Assembly (NCBI RefSeq): GCF_018873765.1
Contig: NC_057918.1
Coordinates: 10,982,862 to 11,046,861, forward strand
Source: Telopea speciosissima
Taxonomy: Eukaryota > Streptophyta > Magnoliopsida > Proteales > Proteaceae
Length of the DNA: 64,000 nt
Direction: 5' to 3'
Both the position numbers and the translations under genes were made by a program. The notes beneath the pieces are model-generated. The model was not told the DNA's origin. It did no database searches and saw only the letters and a list, made by a program, of their open reading frames with translations. Below, piece by piece: positions 38,701 through 49,264 of the stretch. Numbering within the stretch: position 1 is the first letter of the stretch; each line of letters opens with the position of its first letter.

Positions 38701-41700
38701 CACTTCTTATTCCACCCCCCCTCTCATATTTTAGTGCTTTTCTTTTTCTAGTTTTCTATGGGAAAAACAGGTGCTGGGTTTGTCTCTCGGGACCTTTACT
38801 TGCATGGGTTGGTGGTTTCTTCATCTATCGCCATTGCGTCTAATTTCTCCTAATTGAGCAGTTTCGTACTCCTGTTCCTTTTTTCATCTTCATAAATCAG
38901 AAATTTCGGGAAGCTTGAAACTCATTTCAATGGCAGGAGAGACTGGCGAAGAGGGCGATGATTTTGGAGATTGCAACTTTTTCAGGGATTGTCAGCTCGA
39001 CGGAAAAAAGAAAGAAAGAGGTTAGTTCATCGTCAGGGACGAGAGATTTGGGTATTGATTTTGGGTTGGGGAAGATGGGTAGTGCATAATTACATTTAAA
39101 CCCTTTATTAAAAAATTAATCTAATATTCTTGGGTTTTCTGGATTTTTCAGAAATGAATGTGATTTTACGCCAGGATCCTTACAAAATTATTTCCAACTG
39201 CGTCCTAAACTGAAGTTTGAAGAGGGTAGTAGCTGCCTTGTTATGTTTGGATAAATAATAGACCTTTGTTACGTCAATAATTACCCAAACTGAAATAAAA
39301 TGAACGAAGTTAGTGGGAAAAAGTTACCTAATATTTGAGAATAGGGAAGTCAGATGTTGATTTGTGGATGAGCAATTGTCGATTCGTGGAAGAATGGCAA
39401 GAACAAGAAGTAATTCTAATGCGGGATAGAAATCGAGAAGAGGATTGAAGAAGATAGAAGGAGAAACCAGAGGGGGAGGGAAGAAATCACACAGAAGAAA
39501 GGGGGAGAAGGAGACGCAGTAGAAGGAGGGGGGGGGGAGGTGTGCACACGCACTCTCACTTTTTCTTTAATTCATTCTTGCATATCAAATACCGTGGATT
39601 ACAGCCCTATTTAAAGAAAATAAAATGGAAATTTACTAACCAAGAAATCGAAAACACAATCTTATCTCTCTACCCAAAATAAAAGATATTATCTTGCTAA
39701 ATAAAATAAATTCCTAAAATATTACTAAATCTAAAAGACTCAAATCTGACCCGGTTCATCTTGGTCTAGGTTCACAAACGGGTTCGGGTCAATCCATTGA
39801 AATTGTTCTGCATCAACTCTCCCGATGTTGAGAAAAACTCGACTACGAGTTTTAAAAAAAGGGAGGATCAACACCACGCGATCAACATCCACAATCAACG
39901 GCTTGAATTGGGTGAACGTACGGATGTAATCATAAAGACAAGGATGATAGTCGTCAAAGTACTTCTAGGGGATGACGAATTCTACGTGCCCAACCTTAAC
40001 GTCGTTGGACGTATTCATAGGGTCATATGTGTCGCCTTTCATTGTGTTCTTTACCTCCATAGTGTCAATCTCAAGCTCCTTAGGATCCTCTTGGCTAGTC
40101 ATGATCATCATAGTTGTTAAAGGGCCAAGTCCCTTGGATTTGACCTCAGTGTCCACTAATGCGACCGTATTGCTTTCGACATCTTCCACATGAGTGTCGG
40201 TAACAGGGACTTCGCGGGCTGGATCTTCCTTGAAGACAGAAATTACTGAAACTTCTTCATTCTCAATCAACGTTGCTTCAACGTCAGTCTCTTCCGGGAC
40301 TGTCCTATTAGCAGGTGGGGCAACCATTTGCATTTCATGGGTAACTGGAAGATTTTTCAAGACCTCTCCAATCAAATGATCCAACCGTTCAAGTCTCGAG
40401 AGCTCTTCATCCTGTGTTGATTTGTTCGTGAAATCCCATGACCATTCAGTATTGCAGTTCACTTGTAACTCATTTAGGCATGAAAATTGGATGTTAAGTG
40501 CACAACAATCATCATAAATATTACGGCCTTGAAGAATATTCTTTGCTGAAACGGCACTCAGGAGTGATTGATACTGGACATAAGCAATAGCAGACTGATG
40601 AAATATCTTGATCTTTTCAACAAATCCATGAGGAGAACACACTTGCTGCAACGCTTTCACAGTTATAGGATAGAGCAGCTGGTGGATTGTAACTAAAAGA
40701 ATTTGGTTGGGTGGTGGTTTGGAGAACATTGATGGCACAATTGGAAATACAATGAAGTTTAAAAGTGGGTGGCAGAATTGCAATTAAACATAATCCAAAA
40801 GGCTATTGGGTAGAAGCAAAGGGAAGACACAGATGGTATTTAATTTATAGATTTGGGACTAACTTGGAAGAAAACAAATTAAAGGATAGAAGGGATTATT
40901 GACATTATGGAAGGGTAAAATTGGAAAGTGGGGTAATAAAAGTATAAAAAAAAGAAAATTCGTGGAAAGGGGAAGTTGAAGAGGTCATCTCCTACCTCTA
41001 GCACAAATCAGGGACGAAAAACTCAACAGGTTTCTGAAGGAAAGAACTCCTTTGGGGATGCTCTGTTTATCCTAGGGTTTTAATGGTAAGTAGGTGATGG
41101 AAATACCTCTGGATTGCCCCCAACAGAGCTCCAATCAACCAACAGATTCTGAGACTGAAGGACTGGAGCTACAACAGGCGGTAGAAGTTGCAGCAGTTCA
41201 GTTGCAGAAATCAGGTATGATTGCCTTGTCTCTCGCTATCTTTTCTTCACTTTTTTTTTTTCCGGCTCTGGCGGAAACAAGAAGCGGGGGGCGGTGGTTA
41301 AGTGAAAAGGAGGCGGTGGGAATGGGTACCACTGGGGATCGAAGAGAGGGAGGATTTTTTTTTTTTTTTTGGTTTGCTGTTACAGCGAGGGAGAAAGGAA
41401 AGGGAAGGTGGGCTAGGTTCTACTAAGAGGATGGAACGAAGGGAAGGCGTGGTCGCTGGAGTCGAAGGACAAGGAAAGGGGTAGGGTTGCAGCGGGAGAT
41501 GGGAAAGAGAGGGTTGCTGTGGGAAGGGGACAAACGATTAATTTTTTTTTTCTTGATATTTTGGGTTTGCTGTTACTGTGGGAAGAAGGGATGAGATGGG
41601 GTTTGGAGTTTCTGCGGAAGGAGATGGGGTTGGATTTTTTAACAGAATCCCTTTTTCACTGTATCGCTGGTTTGGGTTTTGCGGGAAACAAAGGGGAAGG

Positions 41701-44700
41701 TGGGAGTTGGTGCTGAATAAGAAGAGGGCGGCAATGACATGGACCGGGGAGATGGAGAGCTAGTCGTAGCTCCAGGTTTAGCTTTGATACCAGATAATGT
41801 GGGACAGAAATTGAGAAGGGGATTGAAGGAGATAAAAGGAGAAACCAGAGGGGGAGGGAAGAAATCACACAGAAGAAAGGGGGAGAAGGAGACGCAGCAG
41901 AAGGAGGGGGGGGGGGAGGTGTGCACACGCACTCTCACTTTTTCTTTAATTCATTCTTGCATTCATTAATTCAAATCTCTCCTGTATTACATGCTTATAA
42001 AGAAGAAAACTTCTTTACATGAAAATAGAAACCCAACTAAAAATGGAAAACTAAATATCCTAGGAAATATATCAAATCTAAAATTACCCAAAAGAGATAA
42101 TACTTGATCCACCCAATCTCCTAAAATAAGATAAAATAAAATAAAAAATATTATCTTGCTAAATAAAATAAATTCCTAAAATATTACTAAATCTAAAAGA
42201 CCCAAATCTGACCCGGTTCATCTTGGTCTGGGTTCACAAACGGGTTCGGGTCAATCCATTGAAATTGTCTTGCATCAACTTCATCCCTAGCGAGAATATT
42301 GAGTGAAAATTTGGTACCGAAAGAGAAATAGAGGGAGCAAAAATTTGGTACCGAAAGAGAAATAGAGGGAGCAACACTAACCAAGATTGTTGAGAGGATC
42401 ATTTCAACAAAGGAGTTCGAAGACTTGAAGTTGCATTCCTTCTTCAATCGAGTGTCAAATCCCAAGTTCAGAGGATCGTTTCACTAGAGGAGTTCAAAGA
42501 ACGTATAAAAGGTGAGGTCTTGAGATGGATCCTACGAGGGTCAAGGGAATGAGAGCAAATAGCAGCGGCCAACGCTAGGGTTCTTCAAGGTGAGGTCTTA
42601 AGATGGTTTCGTCTTCAAGTTCGTTTCAACAGAGGAATGAGAGCAAATAGCAGCGGCCAAAGCTAGGGTTCTTCACGGTGAGGTCTTAAGATGGTTTCGT
42701 CTTCAAGTTCGTTTCAGCACAGGAGTTTGAAGAACTCATAGTAAGGTCTTCAAAATGAAGTTCTGTGAGGGTCGAGGCTTGGGATGAAAATAATATCGTA
42801 AATGCGTGTAAGTCTCCATTTCGTCAAATGTGTTTTTGTTTTTATGACACAATTTTTTTATTCTCAAATCACCCTCAAAACTGTGTTTTACACTTGTTTA
42901 AAAAAAAAAAAAAAAAAAAAAACCTGGGTGACACATACAAGATCTGTTCGGTTTCTATTCCAAAAAGCTACAAAAACACCAAAAACATTTTTTTTGGGAA
43001 CGTTGCCATACAAAGCCTTGTTTACCAAAATTGTTTAAGAAGAAAGGACCTAATAAGGCCAATGTTGTTATGTGCAAAGATCAGCCTAAAGTGACAAGGT
43101 TGAGCTTTTAATATGCATAAAATGATTTAGATATGTATGAATAAAAAATAATTTGGCTTATTAGCTCTGTTGGTAGCTCTATCAATTGGAGCTCATACTA
43201 AAAACAAGGTAATGATTAACACAAGTTTATAATTAATAAGGGAAGAAGTTTTTTTGGTCTGACAGTCCACAAAACCAAGCCATGGTCGGGTGGCTACTTC
43301 TGCCACATGGAAAATCAGATTTAATGGAAAAATTTATAGACTGGTAGATCCCAAAGTCTCCTGCTCACATGTTCAGTTTTAACCCAAACAAAGTTGGCCA
43401 TGTGGCGAAGCAGATCATTGAAAAATATACAAATTTGACATGTGATAGGAGGTGATGGAAAATCTATATCGACAAAATGTGAGCCCCAATGGAACTTGCC
43501 ATATGGCTAATATTTGGGCAGTCAAAAGCCTATCTAGGAGCACCACCTAGGAACCAATGCCACATTATTAGTTAGTTGATAATTTTCAATGGGAAGCTTT
43601 CTTTTCCTTCCCTCTCCATATTTCTTCTCCACTTTCCTTTTTATTTTCCATTTTTCTTTCACATCCCTCTTTCTTTCCTATGTTATGCGTGGCTATGCTT
43701 TATGCAAAGTGTACAAAGCATTTAGCCTAAGTGAAGTATGTTGGCTGCACTATGCTGCATTTTTGCACTAAACTGCACATTCATGTGTTTTCGGTGTTGG
43801 GGAATAAGGCCATATCGTCCAATCCATCATTGCAAATTTAGATATGGCAAAAAATTGGATATGGACATATTTGGTTATTAATTGAATTTGAAATTTGATG
43901 ATATGATAAACATTGGTAATTAAAAAAAAAAAAAAAAAACAAATGCCACAAAATTTCAGATATTATTAAGTTCATTTTAAGTATAATTTTTATCTAAGAA
44001 TTTTGGGATAGAATTTTGGGATAAAGTTAACATACAAGTAATGTGTATAATTCAATCAATATCTACAAATAGAACATAGCAACCATTCAAAAGAGAACGA
44101 TTGAAGTAAATACAATATTTTCCTGTCGTTTCATCCTTGATGATAGTGTTAACCATCTAAATGTAAGTAGCTCACATTAAGAAATCGATCATAAAAAAGG
44201 CCTATATTATTTTGCCACTAATTATGCATTCATCACACATTTTTTTAGTATTGCACCTAATTTTCTTTTTATGAACCTTGTCTTGTAGCAATATTACAAA
44301 GCAGCAGCACGAGAATTGTCCCGATTGTTTGGAGTATGCCAGGCTCCAATTATTCAACATTTTTCTGAATCTTGTTTAGGTTCAACCACAATCAGATGCT
44401 TCAATCAAGAAGAGAGGTTTATGGAAACAAACCTCAAGCTGGTGGATGGGTATTCCCGACCCAAATTTCATTTCTCTGGTGCAATGGAGTGGTTATGTTT
44501 CCGTATGGATATATTAGCATCCATCACATATGCCGTCTGCTTGATTTTATTGATCTCAGTGTCGAAGGGATTACTCAGTCCTGGTAAAATGTTGAACTTT
44601 ATAGCTTATAAAATCATCCTTAAGAGAAACCGTGACTGATTGTATATAAAATAATGATTTTGAATTTCTTTTCTCTTGAAGGTATTTTGGGTTTAGTAGT

Positions 44701-46487
44701 CACATATGGGCTTAGTTTCAGTATGCATGCGGTTGTATGGGATCTTAATAGACTTGAGACTAAAATCATATCCGTTGAGAGAATACTACAGTACATTTGC
44801 ATCCCTAGTGAAGCTCCTTTGTTGGTAGAAGAAAATAGGCTTGATCGTCAATGGCCATCACAAGGGAAAATTGATATTGTTGATCTGCAGGTAACCCCTG
44901 ATCCAGATTCCTTAAGTCTTTATCTCCTTATTTTCTTCTTTATGGAATAGACTCATTGAAGCCTAATATTGCTGGACAGTTCTTCCTACTCTTATGGAAC
45001 CCTATTAAGCCTCATGATTTTATTATTTAATAATGATTGTAGATCAGGTATGCCCCACATCTTCCTCTTGTATTGCATGGTCTCACATGCACTTTCCACG
45101 GAGGGATGAAGATTGGCATCGTTGGACGAACGGGAAGTGGTAAATCAACTCTCGTACAAGCTCTCTTTCGCACGCTTGAACCTGCGGCTGGTCAGATTTT
45201 GATAGATGGTATCAACATTTCTAAGATTGGTCTTCATGATTTGCGGTCAAGATTGAGCATCATCCCACAAGACCCTACAATGTTTGAGGGAACTCTAAGA
45301 AGCAATCTTGACCCACTTGAAGTATACACTGATGAACAGATCTTGCAGGTGGGCTTTCTTTCATTCTATGAATAATATTTTGATCAGTGACAAAGATAGG
45401 GTAGACATGTCTTCTGCTTATTACTAATTCACACAAAAAACAAATACATTGCAGTTGACTGGGTGAGACCTATATCTCTATGAATTCCTTTCTCTTGGTC
45501 GTCTTCATTTTAATTTGTTTGAAGTTTTTCAAATCATTTCGGTTAAGATATTGAAATCATTTCATTAGATGCATTGAGTCATCTTTGTGCCAAGTTTGGC
45601 CTAAGAGATTTCTTCGTTGGGACCTATGAAGTGAACTGTTTTCACTGCTCTATTTTTCATTTCAAGTTTGCACTCCTTGTTCATTTTATCTTTTGCTCAG
45701 CTCATATTTAATGATTAATTCTATTCCATGTCATAACAAACAAGGTGGTAAGTGGACATCACTTTTTGTTGTCATAGGTTTTAGATAGAGTCCAACTTGG
45801 AGACGAAGTTAGAAAGAAAGAAAGGAAGCTTGATTTTACAGGTTGGTTTCTTCTCATATTTACTCTACATTAAAGTTACTCAAAATCAATTTATCCGTGC
45901 ATATGTGCATTACTGTATGATATATCTAACTTATAGTGTGCAAGCCAACCTCCCAGCCCTCAATCCTTTTCTGACAAGAAGTACGAGAATAAAAATATGA
46001 AATTATGATCATAAATAGCTATCTCATTTTTGTCACAGTGACTGAGAATGGAGAGAATTGGAGCATGGGTCAGAGGCAGCTAATCTGTTTAGGGCGGGCA
46101 TTACTCAAGAAAAGCAAAGTGTTAATACTCGATGAAGCTACTGCATCAGTGGATACTGCGACTGACTATCTAATTCAGAAAATGCTCAGGCAATACTTTT
46201 TCGGGTCTACTGTCATTATAATTGCGCATAGAATGACATCAATTCTTGATACCGATATGGCCCTTCTACTTGATAATGGTTAGAAGCTAGTAACTAGAAC
46301 AATACAATCAAATGGGTTCAATTGAGTTTGATAATACTTATTCTCATCCTTTTTTGATGCTGCCTAATCAGATTAACATTTTTTCTCGTCTTAAGCAGGC
46401 CTTGTACTGGAATATGATTCCCCAACCAAATTGTTAGAGAACAAGTCATCATTTGCAAAGCTTTTCAAGGAGTATACTCGAAGATGA
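32732..46487 (+). CDS. ABC transporter C family (MRP-type), ABCC3-like, copy 1
   Basis: Ten exons: 32732-35101, 35420-35506, 35590-36237, 36344-36508, 44289-44583, 44682-44890, 45043-45348, 45778-45841, 46039-46278 and 46399-46487, giving 1490 aa. Order: N-terminal TMD0 (residues 1-195), linker, TMD1, NBD1, TMD2, NBD2. NBD1 has Walker [11 protein letters not shown] (about 658-667), signature LSGGQKQR (about 750) and Walker [14 protein letters not shown] with Asp in place of the catalytic Glu, the normal degenerate ABCC site. NBD2 has Walker [10 protein letters not shown] (about 1286), signature WSMGQRQL, and Walker [11 protein letters not shown]. Known of the family: these pumps export glutathione conjugates, pigments or other organic anions, usually into the vacuole; the substrate here is unknown. 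I chose the ATG at 32732 because it aligns with the sister gene; an ATG at 32717 would add five residues. Intron 4 is 7.8 kb and carries foreign fragments. Confidence 0.92.
37700..38460 (+). promoter_or_regulatory. Promoter/5' leader captured with the XTH fragment
   Basis: Pyrimidine-rich, TC-rich sequence with (CT)n at 38281-38308 directly precedes the XTH start codon, as in many plant leaders. It lies inside an ABCC intron, in the same orientation as that gene. Whether it still initiates transcription cannot be told from sequence. Confidence 0.35.
38461..38853 (+). pseudogene. Truncated xyloglucan endotransglucosylase/hydrolase (XTH27/28-like) gene
   Basis: Exon 1 (38461-38647) encodes a signal peptide and the mature N terminus [17 protein letters not shown], ending at RSG. 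A GT donor at 38648 and CAG acceptor at 38768-38770 restore the frame in exon 2 (38771-38853), which reads [12 protein letters not shown] and ends at TAA after [11 protein letters not shown]. This matches the N-terminal part of group III XTHs (FDEGY..LFG and SGF.S.DLYLHG). The catalytic HDEIDFEFLG region and everything after it are absent. The intron is kept, so capture was at DNA level. The product of about 88 aa cannot be an active enzyme. Confidence 0.75.
39420..39815 (-). repeat. 3' LTR of the element
   Basis: 396 bases, about 85 shorter than its partner at 41798-42277, owing to different middle sections. It shares the 'agaaaccagagggggaggga' and 'gacccggttcatcttggtct' blocks. The purine-rich run just inside it on the minus strand (CATCGGGAGAG) could be the polypurine tract. 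Confidence 0.65.
39965..40783 (-). CDS. PTB-type RNA-recognition-motif frame inside the LTR element
   Basis: A 272-codon open frame. Residues about 25-122 resemble an internal RRM of plant polypyrimidine tract-binding proteins: [15 protein letters not shown], then [38 protein letters not shown] and LNELQVN. Residues 123-272 are acidic and not recognised. No intron interrupts the RRM part, which fits capture from RNA. The frame runs in the element's sense direction, near the 3' LTR. Known of the family: PTB proteins have several RRMs and control splicing and translation. Only one RRM is present here, and the conserved YNN/DRSRDYTN region is altered ([10 protein letters not shown]). Whether a protein is made is unknown; it may simply be passenger sequence that has stayed open. 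Confidence 0.6.
   Translation of the reverse strand: MQFCHPLLNFIVFPIVPSMFSKPPPNQILLVTIHQLLYPITVKALQQVCSPHGFVEKIKIFHQSAIAYVQYQSLLSAVSAKNILQGRNIYDDCCALNIQFSCLNELQVNCNTEWSWDFTNKSTQDEELSRLERLDHLIGEVLKNLPVTHEMQMVAPPANRTVPEETDVEATLIENEEVSVISVFKEDPAREVPVTDTHVEDVESNTVALVDTEVKSKGLGPLTTMMIMTSQEDPKELEIDTMEVKNTMKGDTYDPMNTSNDVKVGHVEFVIP
41097..41214 (+). other. Exon-like stretch inside the LTR element, not identified
   Basis: ATG at 41097 opens a plus-strand frame ([14 protein letters not shown]..., then a Glu/Gln-rich part) that ends at CAG|GTATGA near 41214. Composition is more coding-like than its surroundings, and it runs opposite to the retroelement. It could be a second captured exon. I do not recognise the family. 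Confidence 0.25.
41798..42277 (-). repeat. 5' LTR of the element
   Basis: 480 bases, separated by five bases from the Met-type primer-binding site at 41781-41792. The divergence from the other LTR, including an unrelated-looking central part, suggests an old insertion or recombination between subfamilies. Confidence 0.65.
42304..42374. repeat. Tandem duplication of ~34 bases
   Basis: The block containing 'aaaatttggtaccgaaagag' and 'aaatagagggagca' occurs twice in succession, just beyond the right LTR. Confidence 0.85.
42545..42725. repeat. Tandem duplication of ~90 bases
   Basis: 'gaatgagagcaaatagcagc', 'gctagggttcttca' and 'gatggtttcgtcttcaagtt' occur twice about 90 bases apart, in ABCC intron 4. 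Phase and coding potential are unclear. Confidence 0.8.
43260..43560 (+). repeat. Third, diverged copy of the BURP-upstream repeat
   Basis: Contains 'ctcctgctcacatgt', 'agttggccatgtgg' and a 'gggcagtc' block in the same order as in the region upstream of the second BURP gene (51840-51960), and more weakly upstream of the first. It is separated from both by ABCC exons, so the sequence is a dispersed repeat as well as part of the tandem unit. Confidence 0.45.
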
Positions 46488-47908
46488 AGTTCTTAGTTTT
46501 TGAAAGGATAAACAAGTGAGTTTTGAATGTTGAAATTCAAGCAAGCTGCATTAGACTGAGGTGCATTGTTGTTTTGAGTATGGTAAATTTTTTTGGGAAA
46601 AGATGGTGGAATAGATATCGAGGTTGCATATAATTATTTTAGTTGGCATTGCTATTCAGTTGAATTATTTGGAGTAAAAAGAAGATGAGAGGAGAGAAAA
46701 AAAAAAAGAAATCTTTTTCTTCATGCATGTCTATAAACCTTGGGAGAAATTTTAGTAGTCCAATGGTACTTCATACCATTACAAATATATGTCACGCGAC
46801 ACATTGGAAGATGTGAAATTTTATGGACAAGTACAGCCCTAGGTCACTTGTTAATGTGTCAAGCGTAAAAAATAAAGTCAGCCAAATGGCAAACTTAATC
46901 TATGAAAATCCAATGAAAAATATGATATAAAAAAAATGGACAACTGAAAATACATATGAATGTGACAATACATGGGAGGGTATATGTTTGAATATATTTC
47001 TAAAATTTGACATGTGACTTGCCCATAAGATTTTCTAAATATCTATATGGTCAATATTTTCACATCATCATTCCATGTGGCAAGACTTGGTGTCGGTCTA
47101 GAGATATCCTTTGGAGCTTGCCAATTAAATATTTTATGTTATAAAGCTTTTAAAACAAAAAATTTGGCCTATTGCTATATTAGACGTATCTTAATATATC
47201 TATTGCCAAAAATTTCCTTGAACAATTAGTTGTATTTTCTATGCTTAATTTGTTCTTTCCAATTCTTGCTATAATTAATTTTTGAGTTTCCCCACTTCTC
47301 AAAGCTTTCCTTCCACTCATGCATTCTTGCCCAAAGTTTCAAATCAGTTCCTAGAGTGGAAATTTGAATTAATTCCTAGAGCCAACCATGTGAGAGGTTA
47401 TTCTGACCTAAAAAACGTATGGCTTAGATTCTTCGCAAAAAATATATCTTCTTAATTATTAAAACTTCAGGACATCGACTTTTGGTTTCAAATTTCTAAC
47501 ATCCCAATTTTTGGTAAAGTAAGGAATGTCGAAGGAATGAAGTCATCTATATAGAAGGTTTAGTCCCTTTCGTTGAATGCACTTTTCCTAGTTGTCTTTC
47601 TTTGTTTTTGTTTGCAATTACCATTTTGGGTTGGAATACTTGTTGAATTCATATTAATTTGGCTTGTGTATGTCTTATGTTATTTTTTTTCGTGTGTTTA
47701 ATTATAAAGTTAATTTAGTAATTACGGTATGGGAAAAAGATCTCTATTTGGTGGTGTTTCCTATGCCCTCTTTCAGGGCACCGTGAAATGACGACTCTTC
47801 CCTCTGGGTAGATACCCAGGCATGCTTCCCCATTGGCCCAGATGCTTGTGTAGAGTCCATGCAACCAAGTAGAGATCTCTTGCGCATAGATAATTTAGGT
47901 TGGGGAGA

Positions 47909-48031
47909 ATGTTCTCTATGTTGCAGCGCAGACTGCGCCTAGGCACATGGGCACCTTGTGCAGTGGGGCAGGGTGGTCATTGCGCCCACCCCCATGTGCC
48001 TAGGTGCAGCCTGCACTGCGGCACAGAGAAT
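47909..48031. mobile_element. GC-rich palindromic MITE, copy 3
   Basis: ATGTTCTCTATG at the left and GCACAGAGAAT at the right, with the shared core 'ggcagggtggtcatt' and 'cccatgtgcctaggtgcagcc'. Its centre is in the opposite orientation to copies 1 and 2, as expected for a near-palindrome. It lies upstream of the first BURP gene. Confidence 0.75.
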
Positions 48032-48510
48032 AGCGCCCCTTTAGGTTGTTACCTATATCTTTGTTAGAAACTTTTTCGTACAGTTACATGCCCTTTCTTG
48101 GGTGCGTAGTGGTTCCATTAGTTGGAGTAAAATGTAAATTTTGTTTGGGAGGTAGAGTTGGACATTGAGTTGAGATGCTTGGCAGAAAGGAAAGGCCATT
48201 ACGCGACTGTACCCAACCTTTATAGTGATGTCTACTTATCGCGAAAATTTAAGTCTTGCATTATGAAAATGCCATACAAAAAGTGAAAAACAAGTGCAGT
48301 GGATGAGTTGATTACTTAGACCGGAAAGTCCCACTTTGGATTAGCTACATTTAAATATTAAATTTCAGGCTCCGTATCTATTGTGTGGCACACCATGATA
48401 AGGTTTCTATTCTTGCCTTTTCAATGAATGCCCTGCCAAAGTTCTGTTTTACCACTTTATCAAAAGACAAAAAAAAAAAGGTTCTATTTTACCAATTTTT
48501 TGTGACATTA

Positions 48511-48644
48511 AGGCTGTGTTTGGTATGCATTCCAAATTTTAGGTAGATTTTGTATTCTTGAACAATAAAAATAACTATTTTTATCATCCGAGAATACAAA
48601 ATCGACCTAGAGTACATTCCAAGAATGAATACCAAACACAACCT
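48511..48644. mobile_element. MITE with TGTGTTTGGTAT terminal inverted repeats
   Basis: Left end AGGCTGTGTTTGGTATGCATTC and right end GAATGAATACCAAACACAACCT are inverted complements with two mismatches. The arms continue as 'gattttgtattc' / 'gaatacaaaatc' across a short AT-rich loop. The ends resemble common plant hAT- or Harbinger-type MITEs. It is absent from the paired region upstream of BURP gene 2. Confidence 0.7.
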
Positions 48645-49176
48645 AAATCTCCACATGGGAAATGTAGATTGGGCTAAAACACAACAAATAAATGGATAGT
48701 GATGTGTAGATCAAGTCCACACATTTACAAGTATTAAATGAGATGCCTTATCAGAGCAATAGTTTTCTCCATTGTCTAAGTACCTGCCATTTAGCAAATC
48801 AGGTGAGGCATAATTTGGGGCACGTAGGGGTTAAGGTCTCCTACTAAAATGTCAAGTTTGGTCTATATTGTATTTGGCATCTTGGCCTGACAAAATAAGG
48901 CTTTAAATGTCTGTTAGAAATTCAAACTTTTGTAGAAATAGCGAAAGACAAATGGAGGGTTAAAATAGAAGGAAATGGCAACACAAGGGTTGTAAGATGA
49001 GGCTTTTAAATTTGACAAGCAGGTGATCCGAACAATCTTCATTATCCAACCGTTGAAATTACATTACAGTTTCATTTGTCAAAAATAAGTTCGGCTATAC
49101 AGGACTCTTTTACCTAATTTTCAAAGACTCCCCCTTCCCCCCTCTATTTTTATTTGTTGGTACTATAAAAATTTCC

Positions 49177-49190
49177 CTCTATAAACATAA
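49177..49190 (+). promoter_or_regulatory. TATA box region of BURP gene 1
   Basis: CTCTATAAACAT sits 85 bases before the ATG, inside a block ('aatttccctctata') conserved in the second gene. Confidence 0.5.
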
Positions 49191-49264
49191 GACATCACCT
49201 CCCAACTCATTCCCACAATTAAGGCACAAAACCAACTCATTCCTTTCTCTGTTTCAGTTCCACC

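Larger units (their letters stand above)
39420..42277 (-). mobile_element. Non-autonomous LTR retrotransposon carrying a host gene fragment
   Basis: Direct repeats 39420-39815 and 41798-42277 both begin TG(C/T)GGGA and end GCATCA. They share about 165 nearly identical bases at one end and about 120 at the other, with a diverged, length-variable middle. At 41781-41792, five bases inside the right repeat, lies the complement of TGGTATCAAAGC, one mismatch from the initiator-Met primer-binding site. The element therefore runs on the minus strand, with its 5' LTR at the right. No gag or pol is present. The interior carries an RRM frame (39965-40783). Flanking pentamers (TCTAA and ACTTC) do not match, so the ends may be rearranged. 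It lies antisense in ABCC intron 4. Confidence 0.75.
36509..44288 (+). other. ABCC copy 1 intron 4, enlarged by insertions
   Basis: GT at 36509 and AG at 44287-44288 join two phase-0 exons within TMD2. Other introns of the gene are about 80-430 bases, so this one is exceptional. Contents in order: AT-rich sequence (36509-37690), the 5' part of an XTH gene (about 37700-38853), an antisense LTR element with an RRM frame (39420-42277), tandem repeats (42304-42720), and a third copy of the BURP-upstream repeat (43260-43560). Confidence 0.8.
46735..49264 (+). other. Upstream region of BURP gene 1, duplicated
   Basis: Collinear, with many small gaps, to 51727-53751 upstream of BURP gene 2: for example 'tctagagatatcct', 'gaaattttagtagtcca', and the 'ccttatcagagcaatagttt' block (48738 and 53004). 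The two MITEs at 47909-48031 and 48511-48644 are absent from the other copy. A TATAAAC near 49180 lies about 85 bases before the ATG. No other gene is seen. Confidence 0.7.

Noticed and set aside
41639..41938. Pro/Ser-rich minus-strand frames over the 5' LTR
   Set aside because: They read through the purine-rich LTR and the primer site, show no gag-like motif, and reflect low-complexity composition.
39410..42285. Five-base target duplication for the LTR element
   Set aside because: Left flank TCTAA and right flank ACTTC do not match, so I do not claim one; the element call rests on LTRs and primer site.
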